Source of the DNA: Streptomyces sp. NBC_00162 | Lineage (GTDB): Bacteria; Actinomycetota; Actinomycetes; Streptomycetales; Streptomycetaceae | DNA: 64,000 bases | Reading direction: 5' to 3' | Assembly: GCF_024611995.1 (NCBI RefSeq) | Contig: NZ_CP102509.1 | Location: forward strand, 7,626,001 to 7,690,000 | Part shown: positions 18,221 to 26,349 of the stretch, piece after piece | How positions within the stretch are numbered: position 1 is the stretch's first letter | Layout: each line of letters begins with the position of its first letter | Notes under the pieces: model-generated | The model's database searches: none | The model's input: the letters and a program-made list of their open reading frames with translations, nothing else | Told to the model about the DNA's origin: nothing | Program-made: the position numbers and the translations under genes

Positions 18221-20095
18221 ATGAGTGGTCAGCAGCCGGGCCGGGACAGTTCGCCTCAGGTCTTCCAGCCGCTTGCCGGTGACGACCCGACCACCATCGC
18301 CGGGTACCGGCTGGCCGCCAAACTCGGCGCCGGCGGCATGGGCAAGGTCTACCTCTCGTACACCCCCGGCGGCCGGCCCGTGGCGATCAAGGTGATCCGG
18401 CCCGAGTTCGGCGAAGACGCCGAATTCCGGCGCCGGTTCACCCAGGAAGTGCAGTCCGCGCAGCGCGTGCAGGGGCTGTTCACCGCTCCCGTCATCGACG
18501 CCGACACCGACAGCGCCCAGCCCTGGCTGGCCACCGCGTACGTGCCGGGGCCCTCCCTCGCCGACGCGGTGGTCGCGCACGGGGCGCTGCCCGTCGAGGC
18601 GGTGCTGCTGCTGATCGCCGGCATGGCCGAGGCCCTGCACGTCATCCACGGCGCGGGCATCGTCCACCGGGACCTCAAGCCGTCCAACGTGCTGCTCGCC
18701 GCGGACGGGCCCCGCGTCATCGACTTCGGCATCGCCTACGCCGCCGACGCGACCTCCCTCACCGGCAGCGGGGTGACCATCGGCACCCCCTCCTTCATGG
18801 CCCCGGAGCAGGCCGCGGGGCGCAAGGTGACCCCGGCCACCGACATCTTCGCGCTCGGCCAGGTCGCCGCGTACGCCGCCACCGGAACCCCGGCCTTCGG
18901 CGAGGGGACCTCGCACGGCGTGCTCTACCGCATCGTCCACGAGGAGCCCGACCTCAGCGGGGTCCCGGAGCGGCTGACCGAACTGGTCACCCGGTGCCTC
19001 GCCAAGGACCCCGAGGCCAGGCCCTCCCTGGCCGAGATCATCGCGCTCTGCCAGGCCGCCAACGCCGAGACGGTGCTGCGCCGCCCCGAGGACTGGCTCC
19101 CGGCCCCGGTCGCCGCCGACATCACGGTGCGCGCCGCCGCCCCCGCCCCGGTGCAGACCCCGCCGCCCCCGGCGACCGCCCCGGCCGTGCCGGCGTACAC
19201 GCCCACCGCGCCGGTGGCTCCGGCCACCCCGCCCCCGGGGTTCGGCCCGCCGCCGCAGCAGCACACGCAGCCGCAACAGCCCCAGCAGCCCCCGCAGTCG
19301 TACCCCACGCCCGCGCCCACGCCTGCCCCGGCCCCCGGACCCGCCGCCGCGCAGGCCCACGCGCAGCACTACGCCCCGACGCATTTCCCGGCGCAGCCCC
19401 AGCCCCAGCATCCCCGGCCGTACCCTGGCCAGTTCACGCCGCCGCCCACCCAGCCCCCGCAGAGCAAGGGCAAGAAGGGCCTGCTCATCGCCCTGGCGGC
19501 CGCGCTGGTCTTCGCCGTGGCGGGGAGCGCCACGGCGTACGTCCTGCTGAAGAACAACAAGGGAGGGCAGGCACAGGGCAGCGGCCCCTCGCAGGACAAG
19601 GGCAAGGACGCGGAGCAGGCCGCAGGAGGCCAGACGGGCTCGGCCAAGCCGAGCGCCAAGCCGAGCACCAAGCCGAGCGCCAAGGCCGACCCGACGCCGG
19701 CCGACTTCAAGGCGATCAACCTCACCGCCGGCTACCACCTGACCCTCGGGGACGACGACGTCCGGCCCCAGCAGGGTGAGGACGGTGGGTACGAACTCTC
19801 CTACGACACCGGCGGGTACCTCGACGCGGAAACCTCGGAGGGGAACCTGGTGCTGCTCGATCCGGGGCAGGAGGGCTCCCTCGCCGCCTGCCGCGCCGAA
19901 ACCCGGTTCGCCAAGAACATCTATCTGACCAAGCTCGCGAAGGGCCGCCAGATCTGCGTCATCACCGGGACGGGGCACATGGGCCTGGTGACCGTGCAGG
20001 GGTTCTCGCCCGAGGGCTCGCCGAGCAAGTACATGACGCTGGACGTCACCGTCTGGCGCAACGCCGTCGGCGCCGGCTCCGGCTCGCGCAGCTGA
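18221..20095 (+). CDS. Membrane-anchored serine/threonine protein kinase
   Basis: A 624-residue Hanks-type kinase. The kinase domain (about residues 25-285) has GAGGMGKVY, the VAIK lysine, HRDLKPSN, DFG and APE, so it should be active. A long Pro/Gln/Ala-rich linker (about 300-415) leads to one transmembrane helix (LLIALAAALVFAVAGSATAYVLL), then an extracytoplasmic domain of about 150 residues preceded by repeated KPSAKPS/T units. No PASTA repeats are seen. The start is ATG 18221; an upstream GTG at 18170 in frame adds 17 residues without a better ribosome site. It lies 67 bases behind the HAD gene and 4 bases before a GntR gene, so it may be co-transcribed with the importer; the sensed ligand is unknown. 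Confidence 0.9.
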   Translation: MSGQQPGRDSSPQVFQPLAGDDPTTIAGYRLAAKLGAGGMGKVYLSYTPGGRPVAIKVIRPEFGEDAEFRRRFTQEVQSAQRVQGLFTAPVIDADTDSAQPWLATAYVPGPSLADAVVAHGALPVEAVLLLIAGMAEALHVIHGAGIVHRDLKPSNVLLAADGPRVIDFGIAYAADATSLTGSGVTIGTPSFMAPEQAAGRKVTPATDIFALGQVAAYAATGTPAFGEGTSHGVLYRIVHEEPDLSGVPERLTELVTRCLAKDPEARPSLAEIIALCQAANAETVLRRPEDWLPAPVAADITVRAAAPAPVQTPPPPATAPAVPAYTPTAPVAPATPPPGFGPPPQQHTQPQQPQQPPQSYPTPAPTPAPAPGPAAAQAHAQHYAPTHFPAQPQPQHPRPYPGQFTPPPTQPPQSKGKKGLLIALAAALVFAVAGSATAYVLLKNNKGGQAQGSGPSQDKGKDAEQAAGGQTGSAKPSAKPSTKPSAKADPTPADFKAINLTAGYHLTLGDDDVRPQQGEDGGYELSYDTGGYLDAETSEGNLVLLDPGQEGSLAACRAETRFAKNIYLTKLAKGRQICVITGTGHMGLVTVQGFSPEGSPSKYMTLDVTVWRNAVGAGSGSRS

Positions 20096-20099
20096 CCCC

Positions 20100-20873
20100 G
20101 TGCCCGTGAACCCGGCACCGGAACCGGCATCCCGGCGGACACCGCTCCACCGGACCGTCGCCGCGGATCTGCGGACCGCCATCACGGCGGGCGAGTACGG
20201 CTCAGGCGCCCGGCTGCCCGCCGAGGACGAACTCGCCCGCCGCTACGGCGTCTCGCGCGGTACGGTCCGCCAGGCGCTGGCCGCGCTGCGCAGCGACGGG
20301 CTGATCACCTCGCGCCGAGGCACCCGCCGGGTGGTCCTGGCCGGGCCCGGCGGCGGGAGCGGTACGACCGAGCTGCGCAGCTTCACGCGGTGGGCCCGCT
20401 CGCTGGGCGAGCAGCCGGGCGGCCGTACCGACTCCGTCGTCCGGGGGCGGGCGGACGCCGAGGAGGCGGAGCAGCTGCGGATCGAACCGGGCGCCACCGT
20501 CCACCACGTGCTGAGGCTGCGCACGCTGTCGGGCACCCCGGTGATGGTGGAGCGTACGACGTACCCCGGGGCGGTGGGGGAGCTGGTGGCCGCCATGCCC
20601 GCGGACACCGTCTCGTACTCGGAGCAACTCGCCCTGCACGGCGTGCTGTTCACCGACGCCCACCACACCATCGACCTCGTGCCCGCGGACGCGGACGACG
20701 CGCGGCTGCTGGGCTGCCGGGCCGGGGAGTCGCTGCTCCGGGAGCGGAGGCGCTCCACCGACCCGGCGGGGGTCCCGGTGGAGTGGTCCCAGGACCGGTA
20801 CCTGCCGGGGACGGTGGCCTTCACCGCCCACAGCACGGCGGCCGGTGCGCTGGGCCGGAGGCTCAGGCCCTGA
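20100..20873 (+). CDS. GntR-family regulator (HutC/UTRA type), paralogue
   Basis: A 257-residue GntR/UTRA regulator with LRTAITAGEYGSGARLPAED and SRGTVRQALAALR in the DNA-binding domain and a UTRA domain ending EWSQDRYLPGTVAFTA. It is the paralogue of the regulator at 12450-13202 and sits four bases behind the kinase gene. Its 3' end overlaps the convergent PhnZ-like gene by 11 bases. Candidate controller of the oxygenase operon through the palindrome at 22569-22584. The start could be GTG 20100 or GTG 20106. Confidence 0.88.
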   Translation: MPVNPAPEPASRRTPLHRTVAADLRTAITAGEYGSGARLPAEDELARRYGVSRGTVRQALAALRSDGLITSRRGTRRVVLAGPGGGSGTTELRSFTRWARSLGEQPGGRTDSVVRGRADAEEAEQLRIEPGATVHHVLRLRTLSGTPVMVERTTYPGAVGELVAAMPADTVSYSEQLALHGVLFTDAHHTIDLVPADADDARLLGCRAGESLLRERRRSTDPAGVPVEWSQDRYLPGTVAFTAHSTAAGALGRRLRP

Positions 20874-21426
20874 CCAGCAGCCGTTCCAGCAGGGGGCGGA
20901 AGTACTCGAAGTCCGGGATCGCCGCCTCCGGGTCCTTGGCCTGCTCGTCCCAGCGCCGTACGGCCACCGCGTCGGCCGCGCCGGGCAGTGCCTCGAAGGC
21001 GCGCGCCTGGGCCTCGGTCATCGGGCCGCCCTGTACGCGCAGGGTGTGTACGGAGGCCTCGGACAGCAGGTCGAAGTAGCCGGGCTCGGCCGTGCACAGG
21101 TAGCGCTTCGCGGCGACGTGCAGCCGCACCGGCTCGGTCACCGCCGGTCCGAACCACCGGGCCAGCCAGTCGGCGCCGGTGTGGCTGTGCCGGTTGTCCA
21201 GGCCGTCCTCCATGAGGTCCCGGCCGGTCACGGCTCCGTGGAAGTGCCCGATGTCGTGCAGCAGCGAGGCGGCGACGAGATGTGCGGGGGCGCCGGCCGC
21301 CTCGGCGAGGGCTGCGGCCTGGAGCATGTGCTGGGCCTGGGTGACGGCCTCGCCGAAGTACTCGGCGCTGCCCTCGCCCTCGAAGAGCGCGGCGAGGGTG
21401 TCGATGGGGCTGATGTCACGGGTCAT
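20863..21426 (-). CDS. PhnZ/TmpB-type HD-domain phosphonate oxygenase
   Basis: A 187-residue HD protein. The N-terminal substrate motif Y-F-G-E-A-V with a His seven residues beyond the Glu, the metal ligands in LLHDIGH, a following HSHTGADWL, and HVAAKRYL with Lys match the PhnZ mixed-valent di-iron oxygenases. These cleave the C-P bond of 1-hydroxy-2-aminoethylphosphonate (PhnZ) or its trimethylated analogue (TmpB), releasing phosphate plus glycine or glycine betaine. The ATG at 21426 overlaps the stop of the TauD-type gene by ATGA, so the two are coupled. Which substrate is used is an inference from the partner enzyme, which favours TmpB. Confidence 0.85.
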   Translation of the reverse strand: MTRDISPIDTLAALFEGEGSAEYFGEAVTQAQHMLQAAALAEAAGAPAHLVAASLLHDIGHFHGAVTGRDLMEDGLDNRHSHTGADWLARWFGPAVTEPVRLHVAAKRYLCTAEPGYFDLLSEASVHTLRVQGGPMTEAQARAFEALPGAADAVAVRRWDEQAKDPEAAIPDFEYFRPLLERLLVRA

Positions 21427-22553
21427 GAGCGGTCTCCTCCACGGCGCAGGACGGACAGGGTGGACAGCAGGCCGTCGAGGTCGGCGTACGCGCCCTGGAG
21501 GTGGCGGGCGCCGGACTCGGCGAAGGCCGTACGGGCGTGCAGCAGGCGGGTGTTGTCGAAGACCACGCAGTCGCCGGGGGCGAGGCGGAAGTCCAGCTGG
21601 AGCTCGGGGCGCAGCAGCAGCTCCGCGAAGCTCCGGTAGGCGGCGTAGAACTCCTCGACGACCGCGGCGGGCTGGTGCAGGGTGCCGATGGAGCGGTTGT
21701 TGAACCGGATCTCGCGGATGCGCCCGAGCGGGTCCACGCCGATCAGCGGCCGGTGGGCGCGCAGCTCGGTGCGGGCGTCGGCGAAGGCGAACTCCACGGG
21801 CACGCGGGTCAGCACGGCGAAGGCGTCCGGGTCCTCGGCGCGCAGCAGCGCGGCGGCGTGGAAGCCGTCGACGAGTCCGGAATCCCCGCCCCGGGCCTCG
21901 TTGCTCAGACAGTGCAGCAGCTGGAGCGTGGGTACCGGGTCCCGGTACGGGTTGTCCGTGTGCGGGGTGATCCGGGCCCCGGTGAAGGCGAGGTTGTTGG
22001 GGTCGGCCTCCACCCGCACCTCGAAGAGTTCGCCGTAGTTCGTCTCGCGCACGAAGCCGAAGGTGCGCGCCACGTCGAGGACCATCCGGTCCCGTGGCGG
22101 TACGCCGCGCAGGAGGACGAAGCCGAGGCGCACCACGCTCTCCAGCGTCCGCATCCGGACCCGGCGGTCGCCGATGTACGCGTCCCAGCCGGCCTCGGGG
22201 ATCCGCCCGGCCAGGTCTGCCGCGGCCCACGGCTCCTTGTCGGCCTCGGTCCGGCCGTCGCCCGCGTGGGGCGCGCCGGTGGTGTGTGCGGCGCCGGGCG
22301 CGTGGGCGGTCAGCCAGGCCTGCGGGTAGACGGACCGGTGCCCGTCGGGCTCCCACCGCACTTCCAGGCCGGGGCTGCCGTCGGCGGCCGGTACGCCGCT
22401 TCGTACCGCGCCGATGGCCAGGCCGTCGGGCAGGTCGGTGATCTGGAACAGCTTCTGGCCGGTGCGCGGATCGCGGCACTCGACGCAAGGGCAGTTGTCG
22501 CGCAGCCAGAACGCCGGCGGATGGGCCGGGTGGATGGTCTCCGTCACGGACAT
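21423..22553 (-). CDS. TmpA-like Fe(II)/2-oxoglutarate dioxygenase
   Basis: A 376-residue TauD-family dioxygenase with an N-terminal DUF971-type zinc-binding region (FWLRDNCPCVECRD near residue 15), the architecture of gamma-butyrobetaine hydroxylase and TmpA. The iron ligands are in ITPHTDNPY, with the distal His likely in VVFDNTRLLHAR. In TmpA the reaction is hydroxylation of 2-trimethylaminoethylphosphonate at C1, feeding TmpB. The ATG at 22553 is chosen over longer in-frame starts because the DUF971 region begins there and a perfect palindromic operator lies just upstream. A role in carnitine metabolism is the alternative, made less likely by the coupled PhnZ-like gene. Confidence 0.82.
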   Translation of the reverse strand: MSVTETIHPAHPPAFWLRDNCPCVECRDPRTGQKLFQITDLPDGLAIGAVRSGVPAADGSPGLEVRWEPDGHRSVYPQAWLTAHAPGAAHTTGAPHAGDGRTEADKEPWAAADLAGRIPEAGWDAYIGDRRVRMRTLESVVRLGFVLLRGVPPRDRMVLDVARTFGFVRETNYGELFEVRVEADPNNLAFTGARITPHTDNPYRDPVPTLQLLHCLSNEARGGDSGLVDGFHAAALLRAEDPDAFAVLTRVPVEFAFADARTELRAHRPLIGVDPLGRIREIRFNNRSIGTLHQPAAVVEEFYAAYRSFAELLLRPELQLDFRLAPGDCVVFDNTRLLHARTAFAESGARHLQGAYADLDGLLSTLSVLRRGGDRS

Positions 22554-22568
22554 CGATGCTCCCGTCAG

Positions 22569-22584
22569 AGTTGTATATACAACT
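22569..22584. promoter_or_regulatory. Perfect palindrome, GntR/HutC-type operator of the oxygenase operon
   Basis: AGTTGTATATACAACT is a perfect 16-bp palindrome whose centre GTATATAC fits the HutC-subfamily GT-N-TA-N-AC pattern. It ends 15 bases before the TmpA-like ATG, where a repressor would block transcription or overlap the -10. Its outer arms match the site at 13367-13382. Confidence 0.75.
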
Positions 22585-22701
22585 TTCGAGACGGCATGCT
22601 GGCAGCGCCGGATGACCGGAAGGTGTCGGCAAGGTGTCCGCGGGCCCCGCCCGCTCCCGAGGAACCGGATCGGGCGGGCCGTCGTCTGAGACCCCGTGTG
22701 G

Positions 22702-23772
22702 ATGAAACGAAGAATTCTGGTCCTGCTGTTCGCCCTGCTCGCGACCCAGTTGGGCTCGCTCGTCAACCCCGCGTGGGCCTGCGGATGCGGGGCGATGATC
22801 CCTGAGGGCTACGCGCGGATCGGGGTCGAGAAGGAGACCTCCGTCGTGCGCTGGGACGGCCGCACCGAACAGATCGTGATGCGGTTCGTGGTGCGCGGGG
22901 ACGCGCCCCGGGCGGCCTGGATCATGCCGGTGCCGGGGCGGGCCACGGTGGAGCTCGCGGACGGGGCCATGTTCGGCGAGCTGTCCCGGCTGACCGAGCC
23001 GCAGGAGAAGACCCGCCACTACTTCTGGCCGCGCGAGGACGACTGGCCCTTCTCCTCCCGCTCCCGGGACGGCATGGTCGGAGCCATGCCCGGCGCCGGT
23101 GCGCCCTCGGTCGGGGTGGTGGGCCGGGAGCAGCTCGGCGACTTCGACGTCGCGCGCCTGACCGCGACCGACCCGGACGCGCTGCGGAACTGGCTGGAGG
23201 ACAACGGCTTCAAGCTGCCGGACGGCCTCGCCACCGAACTGAAGCCCTACGTGGACCAGAAGTGGGAGTACGTCGCCGTCCGGCTCGCCCCGCGACAGCA
23301 GGGCAAGAAGCTGCAGGGCACCCTGGACCCGCTGAAGATCCGCTTCGACAGCGACCGGCTGGTCTACCCGATGCGGCTCTCCCGGATGGCGAAGACCCCG
23401 CAGTCCCTCGGCCTGTACGTGCTCGCCGACCACCGCATGGAACCCGGCTCCACGATCGGCGGCTCCGCACCGAAGGTGACCTTCGCGGGCACCGTGACCG
23501 CGAAGGACGCTCCCCTCGCCGAACTCACGGGCGGCAAGCCGGTGTTCCTGACCGCGATCGATCAGGAGTTCCCGGAGCCGGGCCGCATAGACGGGGACCA
23601 CGAACTGCGCGCCACCGCCAAGGACACCCCGTACCGCCGGACCGTCTACCACGACGAACTGCTCACGGTGGGCGACGGCGTACCGGTGTGGCTCCTGACG
23701 GTGGCGGCGGCCCTGGTGGTGTCGGCCGCCGCCATCACGGTCCGGCTCCGGCGCCGCCGGCGGACCTCCTAG
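22702..23772 (+). CDS. DUF2330-family secreted/membrane protein
   Basis: A 356-residue protein with a signal peptide (residues 1-28) ending before the invariant ACGCGAMIP motif of DUF2330. The body (IVMRFVVRGDAPRAAWIMPVPG...) lies outside the cell, and one C-terminal transmembrane helix (VWLLTVAAALVVSAAAITVRL) followed by an Arg-rich tail anchors it. The function of the family is not known. GTG 22696 two codons upstream is an alternative start. It is divergent from the oxygenase operon, so the GntR palindrome might influence it too. Confidence 0.85.
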   Translation: MKRRILVLLFALLATQLGSLVNPAWACGCGAMIPEGYARIGVEKETSVVRWDGRTEQIVMRFVVRGDAPRAAWIMPVPGRATVELADGAMFGELSRLTEPQEKTRHYFWPREDDWPFSSRSRDGMVGAMPGAGAPSVGVVGREQLGDFDVARLTATDPDALRNWLEDNGFKLPDGLATELKPYVDQKWEYVAVRLAPRQQGKKLQGTLDPLKIRFDSDRLVYPMRLSRMAKTPQSLGLYVLADHRMEPGSTIGGSAPKVTFAGTVTAKDAPLAELTGGKPVFLTAIDQEFPEPGRIDGDHELRATAKDTPYRRTVYHDELLTVGDGVPVWLLTVAAALVVSAAAITVRLRRRRRTS

Positions 23773-23799
23773 GACAGGGCCTGGAAGGGCCGGTCCTAG
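23769..23799. terminator. Bidirectional hairpin between convergent genes
   Basis: CTAGGAC (23769-23775) pairs with GTCCTAG (23793-23799) around an inner GGCC/GGCC pairing. The arms include the stop codons of both convergent genes. No T-run; a compact shared terminator is plausible. Confidence 0.5.
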
Positions 23800-25388
23800 A
23801 AGGGCCGGTTCGGCTGGGTTCGCCAGAACGCGCACTGGTGGTCCGCCCCGAACGACGAACCCGGACCGGCCTCCACCGGGCCCAGGGTGAGGACCGGGGC
23901 GACCCCGGAGCCGGGGACGACCGCCGGCCAGCGGGCCTGACCCGGCACGACGGGAGAGCCGAAGCGCGCGAAGGCGCCCCAGTAGCGCTTCATCCGGGTT
24001 GCCAGCGCCACCTGCACCGGGGTCAGCGGCCGTTCACCCATGGTGAAGTCGTGCAGATAGGCCAGCTCGGCACTGTGCGCGTTCGACTGGTCCAGGCCCG
24101 GTACCTGCGCCCCGGCCAGCGTCGGCGACTGCGGATCGTCGAACTCGTACGCGTACGTCGGTACCTGGGACGCGAACAGCTCCGCGGTCCACGCCGTGTG
24201 ACAGGCGAACGTGGAGTCCGTCATGACAGCCGAAAGCGCCAGATAGGGCGAGCCGTGGGCCTCGACCGGATAGCGGGCCAGCACCTCGGGCCCCGCGTCC
24301 CCGTACCCCGCGAGGACCTGCGCCGTGTACTGCTCCCGGGTCAGGTGCGGCTGCGTCAGCGCGACGAAGAACCGGGCCTCGGAACGGGTGCTGCCGATCA
24401 GGACCGGCACCTTGTTCCACGCCCCGCTCCGGACGGCCCGCTCCGGATCGGCCGGCAGCAGGCCGTCGCCCGACGCCGGACCCGGAGTGGGCAGCGTACG
24501 GGCCGCCTCGACCAGAGCCGCTCCCGGGGCGCCGCGCAGACACGCGGCGACCCCGGCCGGACCGCCGCACCCCGCCTGGGCGGCGAACTCCCGCGCCAGG
24601 GCCTCGGCCCGGGCCCTGTCGGGCGTACGCAGCAGGGTGCACGGCCCGCTCTGCAGGACCGCCCGGTGGAACAGGCCGGCCGCCGAAGGGGCCGCCAGCA
24701 GCGCGCACACGGAACCGCTGCCCGCAGACTGGCCGGAGACCGTGACGCTGTCCGGATTCCCCCCGAACGCGCCGATGTTCTCCTGGGTCCACCGCAGCGC
24801 CGCGATCTGGTCCATCAGCCCGAAGGAGCCGGAGCGCACCTCGTGCTGCCCGTTCAGCTCGGGAATGTCCAGATAACCGAGCTGCCCCAGCCGGTAGTTG
24901 ATGCTGACCACCACGGTCTGGGTGAGCTCGGCCATCGTCCGCCCGCCGAACTGGGTCCCGGTGCCCTGGCTGTACGCACCCCCGTGCATCCAGACGATCA
25001 CCGGGAGCCGGGCTCCGGGCCGGGCCGTCCGGGGCCGGTACACGTCCAGGTACAGGCAGTCTTCGCTGACGGCCCGCGGATCACGCAGGCCGAACGGGGA
25101 GAACTGCAGGCACGCGGGAGCCTGTTGGCCGGCCTCCCGCACCCCGGTCCAGTGCGACGGCGGCTGCGGCGCCCGCAACCGGGCGTCCCCGACCGGGGGA
25201 GCGGCGTACGGGACGCCCAGGAACTCCTGCGCCCCGTCCCGGGTCTGTCCGCGAAGGGCGCCCTGCTCGAGGGCGACCACCGGGTGCCCCGATCCGCCGC
25301 CCTGTGCCGTCGCCGGAGCCGTCGGGATGAGCAGGGCGACCGCCAGGGCGAGGACGGCGCCGAGCAGGGGCCCGGTCCGGCGTTTCAC
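23796..25388 (-). CDS. Secreted type-B carboxylesterase
   Basis: A 530-residue alpha/beta hydrolase of the carboxylesterase/cholinesterase family with an N-terminal signal peptide (to about residue 29). The oxyanion motif is HGGAY, the nucleophile sits in VSGQSAGSG (GQSAG in place of the common GESAG), and the catalytic His is likely in NAHSAELAYLHDF. The GTG at 25388 overlaps the SurE stop (GTGA). Third gene of an MFS-SurE-esterase operon. The substrate is probably an extracellular ester. Confidence 0.88.
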   Translation of the reverse strand: MKRRTGPLLGAVLALAVALLIPTAPATAQGGGSGHPVVALEQGALRGQTRDGAQEFLGVPYAAPPVGDARLRAPQPPSHWTGVREAGQQAPACLQFSPFGLRDPRAVSEDCLYLDVYRPRTARPGARLPVIVWMHGGAYSQGTGTQFGGRTMAELTQTVVVSINYRLGQLGYLDIPELNGQHEVRSGSFGLMDQIAALRWTQENIGAFGGNPDSVTVSGQSAGSGSVCALLAAPSAAGLFHRAVLQSGPCTLLRTPDRARAEALAREFAAQAGCGGPAGVAACLRGAPGAALVEAARTLPTPGPASGDGLLPADPERAVRSGAWNKVPVLIGSTRSEARFFVALTQPHLTREQYTAQVLAGYGDAGPEVLARYPVEAHGSPYLALSAVMTDSTFACHTAWTAELFASQVPTYAYEFDDPQSPTLAGAQVPGLDQSNAHSAELAYLHDFTMGERPLTPVQVALATRMKRYWGAFARFGSPVVPGQARWPAVVPGSGVAPVLTLGPVEAGPGSSFGADHQCAFWRTQPNRPF

Positions 25389-26305
25389 GGGCGGAGCCCG
25401 GCGATCAGGGCGGAGGCCACGGCCTGGTCGGCCGGGCCGGTGTTCCAGTCGGAGTTCATCGGGCTGACGGCGATCCGGCCCGCGCTGACGGCCTCGATGT
25501 CGCCGCCCTTGGCCGCGGGCCGCAGCGCCACCCTGACGGTGACCTTCCAGGTGCCGTCGCCGGAGTCGGCGAAGTCCGGCTGGAGGAAGTTCTGCGGATC
25601 CTGGAAGGTCGCGGCCACACCGGCGGCCGTCCCCGTACCGTCCGTGCCGACCACCGGGTGGTTGACGTTGAGGCCGACACCCGCGGGCAGCAGCCGCCCG
25701 GACCGGGCCCGCGTCTGCAGCCGGTCGATCAGCTTGACCGCGAAGTCGAGGGTCGGGCCCATGGCGTTGACGGTGGTGACCGGGTCCGGCGCGGTCACAC
25801 CGCCGGTGCTCAGCGCGATGGCGGGCACGCCGGACTCCAGCGCGGCGACGGCGCCGCCGACCGTACCGGAGTGGGTGGCGAGCCCGCCGACGTTCGGGCC
25901 GAAGTTGGTGCCGGAGACGACGAGGTCGGGGGCCTTGTCCGCGAAGACCTCGGCCAGCCCGAAGGCGACGGAGTCGCCCGGCGTGCCGTCGACGGCCCAC
26001 ACCTTGGGCTCGGGGTGCTTCACCGCGAGGGTGGGAGCGCTCATCATCTTCGTGCCGGTGCCGCTCTGGTTGGTGAGCGGGGCCACGATCGTGACGTCGT
26101 GGCCGGCCGCGGTCAGCCACTCGAACGCCTTCCGGATGCCGGGCGCGTTGTAGCCGTCGTCGTTGGTGAGCAGGATCCGCAGCGGGGCGGCGGGCTCGTG
26201 CCCCGGGGCGGCGGTCTGCGGGGAGGCGGCCGCGGGCGCCGTACCGGCCAGGGCCGGAGTGCACAGCAACAGGGCGGCCAGCGGCAGAACACGCTTGCGT
26301 ATCAC
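25385..26305 (-). CDS. surE: SurE-like 5'/3'-nucleotidase, exported form
   Basis: A 306-residue protein with SurE hallmarks: LLTNDDGYNAPGIRKA with the metal-binding Asp pair near residue 50, then SGTNFGPNVGGLATHSGTVGGA. Classical SurE is cytosolic; this one has a signal peptide (VIRKRVLPLAALLLCTPALAGTAPAAAS), so it should act outside the membrane, as secreted SurE-like acid phosphatases do. GTG 26305 follows a GGAG site. Coupled to the esterase and 44 bases behind the MFS gene. Confidence 0.86.
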   Translation of the reverse strand: MIRKRVLPLAALLLCTPALAGTAPAAASPQTAAPGHEPAAPLRILLTNDDGYNAPGIRKAFEWLTAAGHDVTIVAPLTNQSGTGTKMMSAPTLAVKHPEPKVWAVDGTPGDSVAFGLAEVFADKAPDLVVSGTNFGPNVGGLATHSGTVGGAVAALESGVPAIALSTGGVTAPDPVTTVNAMGPTLDFAVKLIDRLQTRARSGRLLPAGVGLNVNHPVVGTDGTGTAAGVAATFQDPQNFLQPDFADSGDGTWKVTVRVALRPAAKGGDIEAVSAGRIAVSPMNSDWNTGPADQAVASALIAGLRP

Positions 26306-26349
26306 GGGGATGCTCCTTCGGAGGGGTGGGTGAGGGTGGGTTCGGGGGA

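Noticed and set aside
19250-19470. A tandem DNA repeat in the kinase gene
   Set aside because: The pattern comes from Pro/Gln/Ala codons of a disordered linker, not from a conserved nucleotide unit.
22569-22584. A stand-alone -10 promoter element (TATATA)
   Set aside because: The 16-base perfect palindrome and its relation to the site at 13367 make an operator the better reading, though it may overlap a -10.
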